Below, piece by piece: positions 1 through 8,320 of a DNA stretch of 64,000 nucleotides. The stretch is taken from assembly GCF_003012915.1 (NCBI RefSeq), contig NZ_CP027770.1, forward strand, positions 124,001 to 188,000. Direction: 5' to 3'. Position 1 is the first letter of the stretch; each line of letters begins with the position of its first letter. Made by a program: the position numbers and the translations under genes. Origin of the DNA: Staphylococcus felis (GTDB taxonomy: Bacteria > Bacillota > Bacilli > Staphylococcales > Staphylococcaceae). The notes under the pieces were generated by a model. That model was not told the DNA's origin. It ran no database searches and saw only the letters and a list, made by a program, of their open reading frames with translations.

Positions 1-82
1 TATAATCTATGTACATGAATAATAAGAAGCCCACAATTACAACAATCAATAAGCCTAAAATAAAATTCTTAAGTCTTTTCAT
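1..82 (-). CDS. amaP: AmaP, N-terminal part only (copy 1, cut by window edge)
   Basis: The first 27 codons of the alkaline-shock membrane anchor gene run off the left edge of the window. The sequence matches the start of the complete gene at 41431-41976. The visible part begins with a basic stretch and enters the first hydrophobic segment. The ATG at 80-82 follows a GAGGTGA ribosome-binding sequence. Whether DUF2273 and asp23 also follow in this copy cannot be seen. Confidence 0.85.
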   Translation of the reverse strand, partial: MKRLKNFILGLLIVVIVGFLLFMYIDY

Positions 83-119
83 CTTTTCTGTCACCTCACA
101 TTCTACGTTACACTTAAAA

Positions 120-144
120 ATACCCAATCTTATCAAATAAAAAC
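120..144 (-). promoter_or_regulatory. SigB-type promoter of the amaP-asp23 operon (copy 1)
   Basis: On the minus strand GTTTTT (139-144) is followed after 13 bases by GGGTAT (120-125). This fits the staphylococcal SigB pattern GTTTAA-N12-15-GGGTAT. It lies about 40 bases upstream of the amaP start. In S. aureus asp23 is a classical SigB target, so the function is well supported by family knowledge. Transcription itself is inferred. Confidence 0.75.
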
Positions 145-203
145 ATATCAAAGATTATTTTTCTGTATGACAACAATATTTTTGTATTGTGCCAAATTGA
201 TAA

Positions 204-242
204 AAAAAGATGAGACATCATAGATATAGGCTTATCTCACTT
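204..242 (-). terminator. Terminator after opuD2 (copy 1)
   Basis: On the minus strand an imperfect hairpin with arms around GTGAGA and TCTCAT is followed by a run of T. It lies about 50 bases downstream of the opuD2 stop and ends transcription before the amaP promoter. Confidence 0.6.
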
Positions 243-291
243 ATGACCTAGTGCGTTTTAAACCTCAATCTTTATATCTCATCCTCATGTA

Positions 292-1794
292 TTATGAATC
301 TTTTTTAAGACGTGGTCTTTCAACCGCGAGTGCTTTGAATAACGACCATACCATCAATATAATCACAAAAGAAAATGGTAACGCCGCTATAATCAGCAAG
401 TTTTGGATAGCTTGTGTCCCACCAGTGAGCAACATAATTAATGCAAATAATGCAAGCATTATGCCCCAGCTCACCTTAACTATACTTTTTGGGAAATGAT
501 CACCTTTTGTACTCAACATCCCAAGTACATATGTTGCTGAATCAGCAGAAGTGACAAAAAATATCATGACCACAATCAATGTTAATATACTAATAACGTA
601 GCCAAGTGGGAAGTGAGACAACATCGCAAATGTCGCTGTTTCTGTTGCTTCATGCGCGATGTCTGCAATACCATTCGCTTGTAGATAAATTGCTGACGCA
701 CCAAATACCGCAAAAAAGATAAAGCATACAAATGCTGGGACAAATAATACACCCACAATAAACTCTTTAATCGTACGTCCTTTTGAAACACGCGCAATAA
801 ATATTCCTACAAATGGCGCCCAAGAGATCCACCACGCCCAGTAGAAAACTGTCCAACTTTTCATCCAATTCAACTTTTCATCATTGTCAATCGGCATACG
901 TAAACTCATATCAAAAAAGTTTGCGATATAGTTACCGAGACCATTCGTAAATGTATTTAAAATATATAATGTTGGTCCTACGATAAATACAGTCACTAAC
1001 ACGATAAATGCAATCAACATATTGAGATTACTTAAAATCTTAATTCCTTTACTAATACCTGACCATGTCGACCACGTAAAAAGAATCGTCGCAACAACGA
1101 TAATCACAACTTGTGTCGTAAAGTTAGATGGCATATTGAATAAAAAATTCAAACCTTCGCCAATTTGGAGTGCCCCAAATCCTAACGTTGCAGCAACACC
1201 TGTCACCGTCGCAATAATCGCCAGAATATCAAGCACGTAACCAAACGTCCCAGCCATACGCTTATACCCAAACAAAGGTGTCAACGTCGCACTGACTAAA
1301 CCAGGATAACCTTTATGATAGTTAAAATAAGCAAACACGAGAGCGACTATCCCATATACCGCCCACGCATGTATACCCCAATGAAAAAAAGCAAATTGAA
1401 AACTATCATTAATCGCTTCTTGCGTCCCCAATGGATGGATAGGGGCTGACTTAAAAGCGTGCGAAATGGGTTCAGCTGTTGTCCAAAAAACTAAGCCAAT
1501 CCCCATCCCAGCACTAAATAACATCGCAAACCAAGATTTTAAAGAAAATTCCGGTTCTTCTCCTTCTTTACCTAGCGTAATCTGACTATATCTTGAAAAT
1601 AATAAGTAAAGACACACTAAAAAGAGCGCCAAAACTAAAAGTAAATAATACCAACTAAAATATTTGGAAATCCACGCCGTCACCTTCTGCGTCATATTTT
1701 CCATATCATTAGGGAAAAGTGCGCCACTTAATACAAAAACGGTACACAATATTAAAGAAACCCAAAAAACGGCACCTACTCGGCTTGTTTTCAT
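292..1794 (-). CDS. opuD2: BCCT-family glycine betaine transporter OpuD2 (copy 1)
   Basis: This is a 500-residue sodium-coupled uptake carrier of the betaine/carnitine/choline family, placed in the cytoplasmic membrane and used in osmotic stress. About twelve hydrophobic segments can be seen. The glycine-rich substrate motif GMGIGLVFW is near residues 96-104. The tryptophan-rich BCCT signature YWAWWISWAPF is at about 318-328 and is followed by ARVSKGRTIKEF. The neighbours amaP-asp23 on one side and a quinone oxidoreductase on the other match the S. aureus opuD2 locus as I recall it, which supports the OpuD2 name over OpuD1. An identical gene lies at 42186-43688. Exact substrate preference is inferred from the family. 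Confidence 0.88.
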   Translation of the reverse strand: MKTSRVGAVFWVSLILCTVFVLSGALFPNDMENMTQKVTAWISKYFSWYYLLLVLALFLVCLYLLFSRYSQITLGKEGEEPEFSLKSWFAMLFSAGMGIGLVFWTTAEPISHAFKSAPIHPLGTQEAINDSFQFAFFHWGIHAWAVYGIVALVFAYFNYHKGYPGLVSATLTPLFGYKRMAGTFGYVLDILAIIATVTGVAATLGFGALQIGEGLNFLFNMPSNFTTQVVIIVVATILFTWSTWSGISKGIKILSNLNMLIAFIVLVTVFIVGPTLYILNTFTNGLGNYIANFFDMSLRMPIDNDEKLNWMKSWTVFYWAWWISWAPFVGIFIARVSKGRTIKEFIVGVLFVPAFVCFIFFAVFGASAIYLQANGIADIAHEATETATFAMLSHFPLGYVISILTLIVVMIFFVTSADSATYVLGMLSTKGDHFPKSIVKVSWGIMLALFALIMLLTGGTQAIQNLLIIAALPFSFVIILMVWSLFKALAVERPRLKKDS

Positions 1795-1852
1795 AAATTA
1801 AAACACCTCTGTATTTGTTTTCCTTCTTTTTCCCTAAATCCTGATCACTAAC

Positions 1853-2857
1853 CTAAAATTTTATGACTAACTTACCAACGTGCGATTGATGCTCCATCTT
1901 TTCATGTGCTCGATATACATTCTCAGTTGTTAAGCCTTCTAAGACCTCTGTTAGCGTCGCTTGATACGTGCCATCCTGTAATTTTAAAGCCAAATCATCA
2001 AGATACTTTTGATAATATTGCGTTTCAATCTCATAAGTCAATCGTGTAAACATAGATTCGTGCGTTAATGTCACACTTTTTTGTTTCAACGCATTTAAAT
2101 CTTGTTTTTCTTTAAATGTCACAAGTGTCATAATATGTCCGCGTGGCTTAATCAAATCGATCATCACATCGTAATACATATCTGTATCATACGTACAGAA
2201 AATATAATCTGGTTGCGGTAAGTGTTGTGCATCAAATTGTGAAACTAAATCTTCACGATGATTTAACACTATATCAGCTCCCATTTTTCGAGACCACGTC
2301 ATCGTTTCATCTCTAGAAGCTGTCGTTATGACTTGTAACCCATACGCTTTCGCAATTTGCGTTGCGATGGATCCCACACCGCCTGCACCATTAATAATGA
2401 GCAATGTCTTACCTTTATTTTGCTCTGGATTTTCTGAAATACCAAAAACATCAAATAGCGTCTCATATGCTGTAAACGCCGTTAAAGGTAAACTAGCACC
2501 TTCTTCAAATGTCAATTGTTCAGGTAAATGCGTCATATACGCTTCATCTAATACTTGATAAGTTTGATTCGACCCTTCCCATTTAGGTGCACCGACAAAC
2601 ATCACACAATCCCCTACTTTAAAACGTGTCACATCTTCACCTACTGCTTCAACAACACCTGCCCCTTCATATCCTAATACACGTGCTTCAGTCTGAAGTG
2701 GTGTTTGACGCGTCTTTGTATCAATCGGATTCACACCTGATGCATGAACAGCTATTCCTACTTCATGAGCATTCACTATTGGTTTTTCACGTGTCACTTT
2801 TTCAAATAAATTCCCATCTGACAATTTAAAAGCGTGTTTTGCAATAATAGACTTCAT
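1853..2857 (-). CDS. Zinc-type alcohol dehydrogenase-like / quinone oxidoreductase (copy 1)
   Basis: This is a 334-residue medium-chain dehydrogenase/reductase. It has a GroES-like N-terminal half (about 25-110), then a Rossmann fold with the nucleotide motif INGAGGVGS at 155-163. Cysteine and histidine pairs for catalytic or structural zinc are not evident, so it fits the zinc-independent quinone oxidoreductase branch (NADPH-dependent reduction of quinones or enones). It lies upstream of opuD2 on the same strand with a gap of about 58 bases and might be co-transcribed. The true substrate cannot be read from sequence. A second identical copy lies at 43747-44751. Confidence 0.85.
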   Translation of the reverse strand: MKSIIAKHAFKLSDGNLFEKVTREKPIVNAHEVGIAVHASGVNPIDTKTRQTPLQTEARVLGYEGAGVVEAVGEDVTRFKVGDCVMFVGAPKWEGSNQTYQVLDEAYMTHLPEQLTFEEGASLPLTAFTAYETLFDVFGISENPEQNKGKTLLIINGAGGVGSIATQIAKAYGLQVITTASRDETMTWSRKMGADIVLNHREDLVSQFDAQHLPQPDYIFCTYDTDMYYDVMIDLIKPRGHIMTLVTFKEKQDLNALKQKSVTLTHESMFTRLTYEIETQYYQKYLDDLALKLQDGTYQATLTEVLEGLTTENVYRAHEKMEHQSHVGKLVIKF

Positions 2858-3029
2858 CGAACTTCCCCTTTCTTAATAAAATAAAACAATCTTCTCTAAA
2901 AAATATTTGACTATATCATTTCATTATATCAATGAAAAGAAAAGACATGTATCATTAAGATTTCTCGATTATTGATTATCAATTGGTCATTCCAGTATTA
3001 TCATTATATCTAAAAATTCAGAAAAAAAT

Positions 3030-5292
3030 GGTATACTTCATTCTAAATAAACATAGTTCTAAAACTGCGTAGCTTCTTGAGTTTTTCTAAATTCGTTTTA
3101 CTTCTTTCTAAATAATCATAGTTCTAAAATTATTCCTCTTTTCTTAGTCACATGCTTATGTTTTACTTCTTTCTATATAATCGTAGTTCTAAAACATACT
3201 CGACAATTTCATAATTTGCAGAGTTGTTTTACTTCTTTCTAAATAATCATAGCTCTAAAACAACACTTTCCACATTAGCCCAATTTTATCGTTTTACTTC
3301 CTTCTAAATAATCATAGCTCTAAAACCCAACTAATTTGTCAGTGATAGGGTCGTCAGTTTTACTGCTTTCTAAATAATCATAGTTCTAAAACGGAAGACC
3401 AGTTGAGCAAGAAGTAGTTAAGTTTTACTTCTTTCTAAATAATCATAGTTCTAAAACTTTTCGTCATAAGCTGTACGTGTAATATCGTTTTACTTCTTTC
3501 TAAATAATCGTAGTTCTAAAACAAACGTTCTAAAATGAATCGACACGTACTGTTTTACTTCTTTCTAAATAATCGTAGTTCTAAAACTAAGTGGCGCATC
3601 AAACAAAACTGGCTCATGTTTTACTTCCTTCTAAATAATCATAGCTCTAAAACGTAATTCGAGAATAAGTATCGAATAAAAATGTTTTACTTCTTTCTAA
3701 ATAATCGTGGTTCTAAAACACGATCTAACTCTTTTAATTCGTAAGGTAGTTTTACTTCTTTCTAAATAATCGTAGTTCTAAAACGCGCCCATTTTAAGAT
3801 GCAATTTGCATATGTTTTACTTCCTTCTAAATAACCATAGTTCTAAAACAAGGCGGTGCATTAGAAGGAAAAACAAAAAGTTTTACTTCTTTCTAAATAA
3901 TCATAGTTCTAAAACTTGTCATAAGTTGACCTAACCAAAAATCAGTTTTACTTCTTTCTAAATAATCATAGTTCTAAAACCGTACCCTTTTTTTGTGTTA
4001 CATGTTTATGTTTTACTTCTTTCTAAATAATCATAGTTCTAAAACATGTACTCACCAGGTTTTTCAAATTCAACGGTTTTACTTCTTTCTAAATAATCAT
4101 AGTTCTAAAACTCACCTAATTTCTTTTTGTAATCTTCAATGTTTTACTTCTTTCTAAATAATCATAGCTCTAAAACTTAACTAACGTGATACATGTTTCT
4201 TCTAAGTTTTACTTCTTTCTAAATAATCATAGTTCTAAAATTATTCCTCTTTTCTTAGTCACATACTTATGTTTTACTTCTTTCTATATAATCACAGTTC
4301 TAGAACAAAGTTTCAGATTTATCTTTTATGAAACGTGTTTTACTTCCTTCTAAATAATCATAGTTCTAAAACTTAAACTTCTAGTTTGTTTAACTTCGAC
4401 ACGTTTTACTTCCTTCTAAATAATCATAGTTCTAAAACTTTATAATACAGCGGTTGCATTAGCACCTGTGTTTTACTTCCTTCTAAATAATCATAGTTCT
4501 AAAACTTTACACACCTCACTTATTAAAAAACAACGGTTTTACTTCCTTCTAAATAATCATAGTTCTAAAACATGTTCCGGGTGGTCTGGGTTGGTATCAA
4601 CGTTTTACTTCCTTCTAAATAATCATAGTTCTAAAACACAACAGTAGTAAAGAATTAATACAAAATAGTTTTACTTCCTTCTAAATAATCATAGTTCTAA
4701 AACCTCAATCAACTCTGGTAACGTCATTTCTTGTTTTACTTCTTTCTAAATAATCATAGTTCTAAAACATCATATCAGTTATAACAGCTTTTAGCGAAGT
4801 TTTACTTCTTTCTAAATAATCATAGTTCTAAAACCTGTGACGACCATTTAAACAAGGGCATAAGTTTTACTTCTTTCTAAATAATCATAGTTCTAAAACT
4901 CAACTTCTGCAGGCATAAATTCAGCTGTAGTTTTACTTCTTTCTAAATAATCATAGTTCTAAAACGACGTAGCCGTTGTATTCGAACGTACAAATGTTTT
5001 ACTTCCTTCTAAATAATCATAGCTCTAAAACAATAACCCTATACTTTTAATAAGCGCGTATGTTTTACTTCCTTCTAAATAATCATAGTTCTAAAACATT
5101 CAACATCTTCAGCAATTAGTCCGGCATGTTTTACTTCTTTTTAAATAATCATAGCTCTAAAACCCGCTAATGTTGTAGTGCATTCCACATTGTTTTACTT
5201 CCTTCTAAATAATCATAGTTCTAAAATTATTCCTCTTTTCTTAGTCACATGCTTATGTTTTACTTCTTTCTATATAATCGCGGTTCTAAAAC
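3030..5292 (-). CRISPR. Type II-A CRISPR array, copy 1: 35 repeats, 34 spacers
   Basis: Repeats of 36 bp alternate with spacers of 28-31 bp. In the likely crRNA orientation (minus strand) the repeat starts GTTTTAGAACTATG and ends GAAGTAAAAC. Orientation follows from the GTTTTAG start typical of type II-A repeats, from csn2 lying next to the 5292 end, and from the degenerate repeat at the far end (3030-3065, four mismatches). Common variants are CTTCC for CTTTC and AGCTC for AGTTC on the plus strand. Three units, ending at 3195, 4306 and 5292, share almost the same spacer and a TATATAATC repeat variant. Spacer targets were not searched. The array is complete, but cas9 is not in the window. Confidence 0.97.
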
Positions 5293-5411
5293 AATTCAAA
5301 AATACACACTATAGTTTTTACCATTTTTGAGGTTTTAGCTTTTTAGTTAAGAAGTTAAACATTGAATAAAGCTTGTTGTTTTTAATTTATCATAGTAAAT
5401 TCAATTATATC
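5293..5411 (-). promoter_or_regulatory. CRISPR leader region (copy 1)
   Basis: These 119 AT-rich bases lie between the csn2 stop and the first repeat. On the minus strand the leader ends TTTTTGAATT directly before GTTTTAG. It also holds a mirrored, shortened repeat-like sequence at 5332-5360, which on the plus strand begins GTTTTAG, ends AAGTTAAAC and is preceded by TTTTTGAG. The precursor-crRNA promoter is expected here but was not pinpointed. Confidence 0.6.
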
Positions 5412-6260
5412 TTAATTGTAATCATTAATAAACTCAAAGTATCGTGCTAGTTCTTTTAAATCTGTACCTATGAATTCATGATAAGCAATCATTCTAACCG
5501 TTTTGTCATTAATTGTTTCTTGTGGCATAAGAATTTCTAGATCTTCCCTTATATCTTTGATTGAGTGACACTCTTTATTGCTTTTGCATAAATAAACATT
5601 TTCTTCCTCAATGATAATAGATGGATGATTTGTAATTATAATGGTTGTGAGTTGATAACTTTTAATCAATTGTAGAAATCTTTGAATATCTTTGAGCCCC
5701 AAAAATGCTTCTGGGTACAATATAAGTAATACATTTTCTTTATCATCGTCTTTAAGTAAATCGATAAATAATTTCCTTTTGTTAATTTCACTTAAACTTT
5801 CTAAATTATGATGAAATTCAAGACCAAAAACCTTTAGCAATCTTTTTAACTTAAATGATGTGTCTTGTATTTCAATCTGATAAAACGGATCTTTTATTTC
5901 TAAAGCATACTTAAATGTATTTAGACTTTGTTCAAACTTTTGAAAAACCATATGCGTATGTTCATCATACATTATTTGATCTTCAAACCTTTTGAAAACT
6001 TGGTCCTCAATTACTTTTTCGCTTAAAATATTGAGGATCCCACAATTCAAGATAATAGGTTTGAAATTTTTCGCATTAATCGTATCGTAATGATCTGTGA
6101 TAAAATGTGCAAAATGATGATCCACTAATGGTTTACGGTTAAGATAATTTAAAAAGCTTTCAATAAATGTTTCACAAAGTGACGTATTAGAAAAACTGAT
6201 TACATGTGTTTGACCTTCATAAATCTCTAAAACTTCTGTGACATCACTAGCTATTTTCAT
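5412..6260 (-). CDS. csn2: CRISPR adaptation protein Csn2 (copy 1, intact)
   Basis: This is a 282-residue protein in the position typical for csn2, between cas2 and the array. Its ATG overlaps the cas2 stop by 4 bases (ATGA), a sign of translational coupling. Csn2 proteins are ring-shaped DNA-end-binding factors needed for spacer acquisition in type II-A systems. At 282 residues it is longer than the streptococcal short form (about 220). Assignment rests on location and general Csn2-like composition rather than on a recognised catalytic motif. Residue Ser-80 here is Arg in the second copy (base 6021 versus 49143). It is the only uninterrupted csn2 in the window. Confidence 0.82.
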   Translation of the reverse strand: MKIASDVTEVLEIYEGQTHVISFSNTSLCETFIESFLNYLNRKPLVDHHFAHFITDHYDTINAKNFKPIILNCGILNILSEKVIEDQVFKRFEDQIMYDEHTHMVFQKFEQSLNTFKYALEIKDPFYQIEIQDTSFKLKRLLKVFGLEFHHNLESLSEINKRKLFIDLLKDDDKENVLLILYPEAFLGLKDIQRFLQLIKSYQLTTIIITNHPSIIIEEENVYLCKSNKECHSIKDIREDLEILMPQETINDKTVRMIAYHEFIGTDLKELARYFEFINDYN

Positions 6261-6574
6261 AGTTCAATCATTCTTTCTGAACTTAATCCTACACGTCCTT
6301 TAGGTTGTTCTCCTACTAAATAGTTCATATTTGAGAATTGGTTTTCTGTAACTACGAGCGTTTGCACCATACCACTTGATGGGACATGCGCTTTAAGCTT
6401 TTCAATTTGATATTTTAAAGTGTTACTATTGAAGATTAATTTACTATAAATTGAGTATTGCATTCTGACGTAACCTTCATGCGTTAAAAATTTAACAAAC
6501 TGTCGATAGGCGCGTTTCTCAAGTGACGTTTCTACAGGTAAATCGAACATAATGATTAGCCTCAAAAATCTCAC
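6257..6574 (-). CDS. cas2: Cas2 endoribonuclease-like adaptation subunit (copy 1)
   Basis: A 105-residue Cas2 with the ferredoxin-like start RLIIMFDLPVET, in which the aspartate is the usual metal-binding position. Cas2 forms the scaffold of the Cas1-Cas2 integrase that inserts new spacers. The start is a GTG, chosen because it follows AGGAAGTG at good spacing and gives the full beta-strand. Its stop overlaps the csn2 start. The gene is intact, but its partner cas1 is broken, so spacer integration from this locus alone is not possible. Confidence 0.92.
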   Translation of the reverse strand: MRFLRLIIMFDLPVETSLEKRAYRQFVKFLTHEGYVRMQYSIYSKLIFNSNTLKYQIEKLKAHVPSSGMVQTLVVTENQFSNMNYLVGEQPKGRVGLSSERMIEL

Positions 6575-6589
6575 CTCATCACACTTCCT

Positions 6590-7004
6590 TTAATAGGTCC
6601 AAGTTGGAATTCGAATCACTTCAATATCTCCACTTGATAAATATTTGAATAAACTGTCTAGATAAATTTCGATAGCATTTACTAAATAGTATTGTTTAGG
6701 TCCTATTTTTAATTTTTTATTTAATATATTAAGTATGGCTCTTTTTTCTTTGGTTTCAAACTTTTCTTTAATATTTTTTAAAACATAATAATCAACAAGT
6801 GGTCTAAAAATCTCCATAAAGTCGGATGCTAAGTTATACATGTTAAATTCATTTTTATGCTTTATTCCTAATTCAGTTAAGTAGCCTTTGCTCACTATTG
6901 TCCTAGCAAGAATTGCTAATAAGACTTGATATCCATAGTCTAGTGCTGCATTTTGTGCATTATCATATCCTCTATGAAAACCTTCTTCTAATATTTTATT
7001 AAAG
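6590..7004 (-). pseudogene. cas1: Cas1, C-terminal part only, 5' end removed by IS (copy 1)
   Basis: Open reading continues from the IS junction at 7004 to the stop at 6590, giving about 137 residues of a protein that is normally near 300. Recognisable Cas1 features are the helix ALDYGYQVLLAILART and the catalytic-region segment GIKHKNEFN, whose histidine is the expected metal ligand. A third conserved acidic region follows (ASDFMEIFRP). The N-terminal half, including the first catalytic glutamate, is missing. Upstream cas9, expected in a cas9-cas1-cas2-csn2 operon, is also gone. The same truncation at the same base occurs in copy 2 (49712-50126), so the IS insertion came before the duplication. 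Confidence 0.9.
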
Positions 7005-7077
7005 TGAATCGTCTACACTTAGTTGGACAAATTCTATGAGAATAGATATTGTTAAATTAAGAAAGTAGGCGATTTTT

Positions 7078-7359
7078 ATGACAAGAGAAAGAAGAACTTT
7101 TAGTCCTGAATTTAAATTACAAATGGTAAAGCTTTATGAAAATGGTAAGCCTAGAAATGAAATTGCTCGTGAATATGATTTAACACCTTCGGCGTTAGGG
7201 AAATGGATTAAGCAACATCAAAATACTGGTTCATTTAACCATCAAGATAACTTAACTAATGAAGAAAAAGAACTAAGAAAATTACGTAAAGAAAATCAAC
7301 AATTGAAAATGGAAAATGATATTTTAAAGCAAGCAGCGCTGATCATGGGACGAAAATAG
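7078..7359 (+). CDS. IS3-family transposase OrfA (copy A)
   Basis: A 93-residue protein with an N-terminal helix-turn-helix (FSPEFKLQMVKLYENG through LTPSALGKWIKQH) and a leucine-rich coiled coil (ELRKLRKENQQLKMEN), as in IS3 OrfA DNA-binding proteins. The stop follows the run CGAAAATAG. Sliding back one base on the A run joins the reading frame to OrfB (RKIDVIRKN...), so an OrfAB fusion transposase by -1 frameshifting is likely. Confidence 0.93.
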   Translation: MTRERRTFSPEFKLQMVKLYENGKPRNEIAREYDLTPSALGKWIKQHQNTGSFNHQDNLTNEEKELRKLRKENQQLKMENDILKQAALIMGRK

Positions 7360-7400
7360 ATGTCATTCGAAAGAATGCCAATAAATATTCAGTATCAGCA

Positions 7401-8222
7401 ATGTGCAAAGTCCTGCAAATCTCTAGAAGTAGTTACTATTACGAAATTAACAAATCACCCAACGTTGAAAAAGATGATCGAGATAAGGAAATTAGCGATA
7501 AAATTATCGAGATTTTCAATTCTAATCGCAAATGTTTTGGAACAAGAAGGATTAAAAATGAACTTATCAAAAATGGTTTAAATGTCTCAAGACGACGTAT
7601 AGGACGCATTATGAAAGCAAATAAATTAGTATCTTCTTATACGACATCGAAGTATAAATCATTTCCTTCTCGCTCAAGTGAACGCGAAATCAATAATGAA
7701 TTAAATCAAAGTTTCAATAGAAAAGAACCATTGGAAGTTCTTGTCAGTGATTTGACATATGTAAAAGTGGCTGGAAAATGGCATTACATATGTTTATTTA
7801 TTGATCTTTTTAACCGTGAGATTGTTGGGCATAGCGCAGGCTCAAAGAAAGATAGCACGCTTGTATCCAAGGCACTTAGTAGCATTAGACACGATTTAAG
7901 AGACGTACAAATGTTTCACACTGACAGAGGAAAAGAGTTTGATAATCACATGATTGATGATGTACTAGATACCTTTGGTATCAAAAGATCTTTAAGCATG
8001 AAAGGATGTCCATATGACAACGCAGTAGCTGAAAGTACATTTAAAGCGTTAAAAACTGAATTCATTAAACAGTATGATTTTAAATCTATTAATCACTTAA
8101 AACTCGAATTGTTTGATTATGTTAATTGGTATAACAACATTCGACCTCATAGTGCATTAAATTATCTGACGCCGAAAGCGTACAAAGATAGTTTCTATAA
8201 AAACTGTCTAGAAATCTGTTGA
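7401..8222 (+). CDS. IS3-family transposase OrfB, DDE catalytic domain (copy A)
   Basis: A 273-residue integrase-type transposase. An HTH_21-like region (FGTRRIKNELIKNG) is followed by the rve catalytic core. The DDE triad is visible as Asp in LVSDLTYVK, Asp in FHTDRGKEF and Glu in NAVAESTFKALK. The reading frame is open upstream to the end of OrfA, so the ATG given is only the first internal start, and the active product is probably the OrfAB fusion. All five copies encode identical OrfB proteins, which points to recent spread. Confidence 0.94.
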   Translation: MCKVLQISRSSYYYEINKSPNVEKDDRDKEISDKIIEIFNSNRKCFGTRRIKNELIKNGLNVSRRRIGRIMKANKLVSSYTTSKYKSFPSRSSEREINNELNQSFNRKEPLEVLVSDLTYVKVAGKWHYICLFIDLFNREIVGHSAGSKKDSTLVSKALSSIRHDLRDVQMFHTDRGKEFDNHMIDDVLDTFGIKRSLSMKGCPYDNAVAESTFKALKTEFIKQYDFKSINHLKLELFDYVNWYNNIRPHSALNYLTPKAYKDSFYKNCLEIC

Positions 8223-8229
8223 CATACCA

Positions 8230-8313
8230 TGCCTTTAAAATGTCTTTATAGAAAGTTATGGAGTGTTTAGTATTTGATACTGAATAAGTAACATGATTTA
8301 TAGATTGAATCAT
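8230..8313 (-). pseudogene. FosB-like / VOC enzyme, first 28 codons, cut by IS
   Basis: The start MIQSINHVTYSVSN then SITFYKDIL fits the N-terminus of FosB-type fosfomycin thiol transferases and related vicinal-oxygen-chelate enzymes. The metal-binding histidine is the H in INH. The frame then enters IS copy A and ends there. Its ATG lies 8 bases after the stop of the upstream glyoxalase-family gene, with AAGGAG overlapping that stop, so the two were coupled. The rest of the gene is not on the other side of this IS, where cas1 lies instead. The specific FosB name is inferred from a short stretch. Confidence 0.6.
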
Positions 8314-8320
8314 GAGATAG

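Larger units (their letters stand above)
1..7004. repeat. Copy 1 of a >=7.0-kb chromosomal duplication
   Basis: This stretch is repeated in direct orientation at 41895-50126. The offset is 41894 up to 5707 and 43122 after an extra IS in copy 2. It carries the 5' end of amaP, opuD2, a quinone-oxidoreductase gene, the whole CRISPR array, csn2, cas2 and a cas1 fragment. By eye the copies are identical apart from that IS and one base (6021 G, 49143 T). The left limit lies outside the window, so the full length is unknown. The right limit is an IS copy in both places. Confidence 0.95.
7005..8229 (+). mobile_element. IS3-family insertion sequence, 1225 bp, copy A
   Basis: The element runs from TGAATCGTCTACACTTAG to GACATACCA, with imperfect terminal inverted repeats that begin TG and end CA. 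It encodes OrfA and OrfB, the latter in the -1 frame. Four other copies of the same length lie in this window (28928, 37795, 47602, 50127). The bases left (AAAG) and right (TGCC) do not form a target-site duplication. The left flank is cas1 and the right flank is a fosB stub. This copy therefore looks like a recombination product rather than a simple insertion. Confidence 0.95.

Noticed and set aside
251..499. Plus-strand frame of 82 codons (also at 42145-42393)
   Set aside because: It is antisense to the C-terminal end of opuD2, has no ribosome-binding site and shows no protein-like pattern. The same holds for similar antisense frames in eno, pgk, rnr and uvrA.
5332..5360. tracrRNA in the leader
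   Set aside because: The anti-repeat-like match is short and gapped. None of the usual downstream tracrRNA hairpins are seen before the array, so it is reported only as a mirrored repeat.
7360..7581. Frame of 73 codons after OrfA in every IS copy
   Set aside because: It is in a third reading frame inside OrfB. OrfB in the -1 frame has the DDE domain and continues from the slippery run, so this is a shadow.
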